Shown: piece by piece, positions 63,202-64,000 of the stretch | How the letters are laid out: every line of letters starts with the position of its first letter | Numbering within the stretch: position 1 is the first letter of the stretch | Assembly: GCA_030432255.1 (NCBI GenBank) | Contig: JAUIHS010000018.1 | Location: 31,229 to 95,228 of the forward strand | DNA: 64,000 bases | Direction of reading: 5' to 3' | From: Phycisphaerae bacterium | GTDB taxonomy: Bacteria > Planctomycetota > Phycisphaerae > Phycisphaerales > UBA1924 | The notes under the pieces: generated by a model | What the model was told of the DNA's origin: nothing | The model's input: the letters and a program-made list of their open reading frames with translations, nothing else | Databases searched by the model: none | Made by a program: the position numbers and the translations under genes

Positions 63202-64000
63202 TCAGAGCAGGCCCACCAGCCCGGGACGAATCACCAGCATCACGGTCAAGCCCGCCTGAAACAACCCCAGCAACACCGCCGGCAGCAACACCAGACGGCC
63301 CTCACGCCCCGGCTCCTCCGTCTCCCCGGCACCCAGCGACATCGCCGCCAGCCACACCAGCATCACCAGCACCGCCGGCTCAAAGTAGCGCTGCCAAGCC
63401 ATCGCATTCGCCGATTGCGCCAGCAACCATCCCGACATCGACAGCAGAAGCACCAGCGCAGGCAGCCGCGAACCACGCGCCGATGCGCTGCGCCACAGAC
63501 AAAGCAACACCAACGCTCCACATGGCGCCAGCAGCGCCAGGAGCAACGAACGATCCGCGGCGTCCGGTGCCTTCTGCACCGAAGGTCGCCACAGCCAGCC
63601 GTAGTCGCGCACGTTGCGCATCCACCCCGTCGCCGGGAGCAACGCTGCCAGCGCCCCCACCACCACCGCACCAACCACCCAGAGATCGACCCGCTTGAGA
63701 CCCGCCAGCCCACGCCACGCCGACGCCACGTAGAACACGCCCAGGACCGCGCACATCGAAAGTGCGAAGGCCGGTGCCGCCAGGTTCACGCCCGCCGCGT
63801 GCTGCGTCACCGCATCCGAGGACAACGGCACCAGGCCACCCCAGAGCCACAGAAACACACCAACTACCGCCACCGGCAGCGCGCCACCAACGCACCCCGC
63901 CCCAAGGCACGCCCACGAACCCGCAGGACGGGACGCCGCCGGCACCACGAATCCCGGCACCAGGCGCCCCAACGGTGAACCCAGCAGCCCCACGAATCCG
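63202..64000 (-). CDS. Polytopic membrane protein, N-terminus beyond the right edge
   Basis: At least 265 residues, open to the last base, with several membrane helices (GGALPVAVVGVFLWLWGGLV, FALSMCAVLGVFYVASA, LWVVGAVVVGALAALL, LLLALLAPCGALVLLCLW, ALVLLLSMSGWLLA, AVLVMLVWLAAMSLGA, LLPAVLLGLFQAGLTVMLVI). The motif MAWQRYFEPAVL resembles segments of GT-C-like membrane glycosyltransferases in planctomycetes, but no catalytic motif lies in the visible part. It is on the same strand as the regulator operon. Confidence 0.6.
   Translation of the reverse strand, partial: GFVGLLGSPLGRLVPGFVVPAASRPAGSWACLGAGCVGGALPVAVVGVFLWLWGGLVPLSSDAVTQHAAGVNLAAPAFALSMCAVLGVFYVASAWRGLAGLKRVDLWVVGAVVVGALAALLPATGWMRNVRDYGWLWRPSVQKAPDAADRSLLLALLAPCGALVLLCLWRSASARGSRLPALVLLLSMSGWLLAQSANAMAWQRYFEPAVLVMLVWLAAMSLGAGETEEPGREGRLVLLPAVLLGLFQAGLTVMLVIRPGLVGLL

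Noticed and set aside
63148..63978. 276-codon plus-strand frame rich in Gln/His/Arg
   Set aside because: Antisense to a clear polytopic membrane protein; the composition reflects complementary codons of Leu, Val and Ala.

Overview
The window is high-GC, gene-dense chromosomal DNA from a planctomycete, most likely of the class Phycisphaerae. This is inferred from several features. Secreted proteins end in two-repeat dockerin-like tails (D-x-[DN]-GD…[VI]-[DN]-F-x-DLN…WG). One protein has a PEP-CTERM-like tail (VPAPG, hydrophobic stretch, RRRR). Prepilins have the [10 protein letters not shown] leader, and oversized pseudopilins are encoded together. Menaquinone appears to be made by the futalosine-type MqnD route. 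No rRNA, tRNA, CRISPR array, insertion sequence or prophage was recognised.

Layout. 1-5.0 kb: galactokinase (cut by the left edge), PrkA kinase, an ACT-domain protein and MqnD, all on the minus strand. 5.0-7.4 kb: SmpB and a short sigma-70 factor, separated by hairpin repeat elements. 7.4-18.4 kb: four large exported proteins with dockerin-like tails. Two are tandem paralogues with a legumain/caspase-like Cys and His motif pair in swapped order. One is a glycine-rich protein of five ~243-residue repeats, and one is a beta-propeller/di-haem cytochrome c. 19-21.4 kb: a prepilin and aspartokinase. 21.5-38.0 kb: a ten-gene minus-strand type IV pilus / type II secretion-like operon, in transcription order PilB-like ATPase, PilT, second PilB-like ATPase, PilC, five (pseudo)pilins and a 1385-residue GspK/PilX-like protein. 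38.2-43.9 kb: stand-alone CoaB, a FAD-dependent halogenase-like enzyme, a VapBC-type toxin-antitoxin pair, aspartate-semialdehyde dehydrogenase and an apparently exported superoxide dismutase. 43.9-46.5 kb: two tandem membrane proteins with C-terminal zinc ribbons and a lone Phd-type antitoxin.

46.5-61.1 kb is an extracellular polysaccharide locus, nearly all on the minus strand. It encodes a GDP-fucose-synthase-type enzyme, a GDP-mannose 3,5-epimerase-like enzyme, two GT4 glycosyltransferases, a formyltransferase-fold enzyme, a DUF3473-type polysaccharide deacetylase, a GT2-acetyltransferase fusion, a second acetyltransferase, two sulfotransferases, ATP sulfurylase and a SpoIIE/RsbU-type phosphatase. 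Together these predict a deoxy- or L-galactose-containing, acetylated and sulfated surface glycan, with ATP sulfurylase feeding the sulfate donor pathway. 61.2-63.0 kb holds an HTH/helical-repeat regulator overlapping by 4 bp a small PEP-CTERM-like surface protein. The right edge cuts a polytopic membrane protein.

Scattered between genes is a family of non-coding elements with a recurring design: short degenerate purine-rich tandem repeats, then a hairpin core containing GCCT[GT]CGGC and GGAGCTTCCGCTCC motifs, then the complementary tandem repeats. They lie mostly at gene ends and may act as terminators or as mobile or recombinogenic sequences. All functions are read from sequence motifs by eye; no database search was run.
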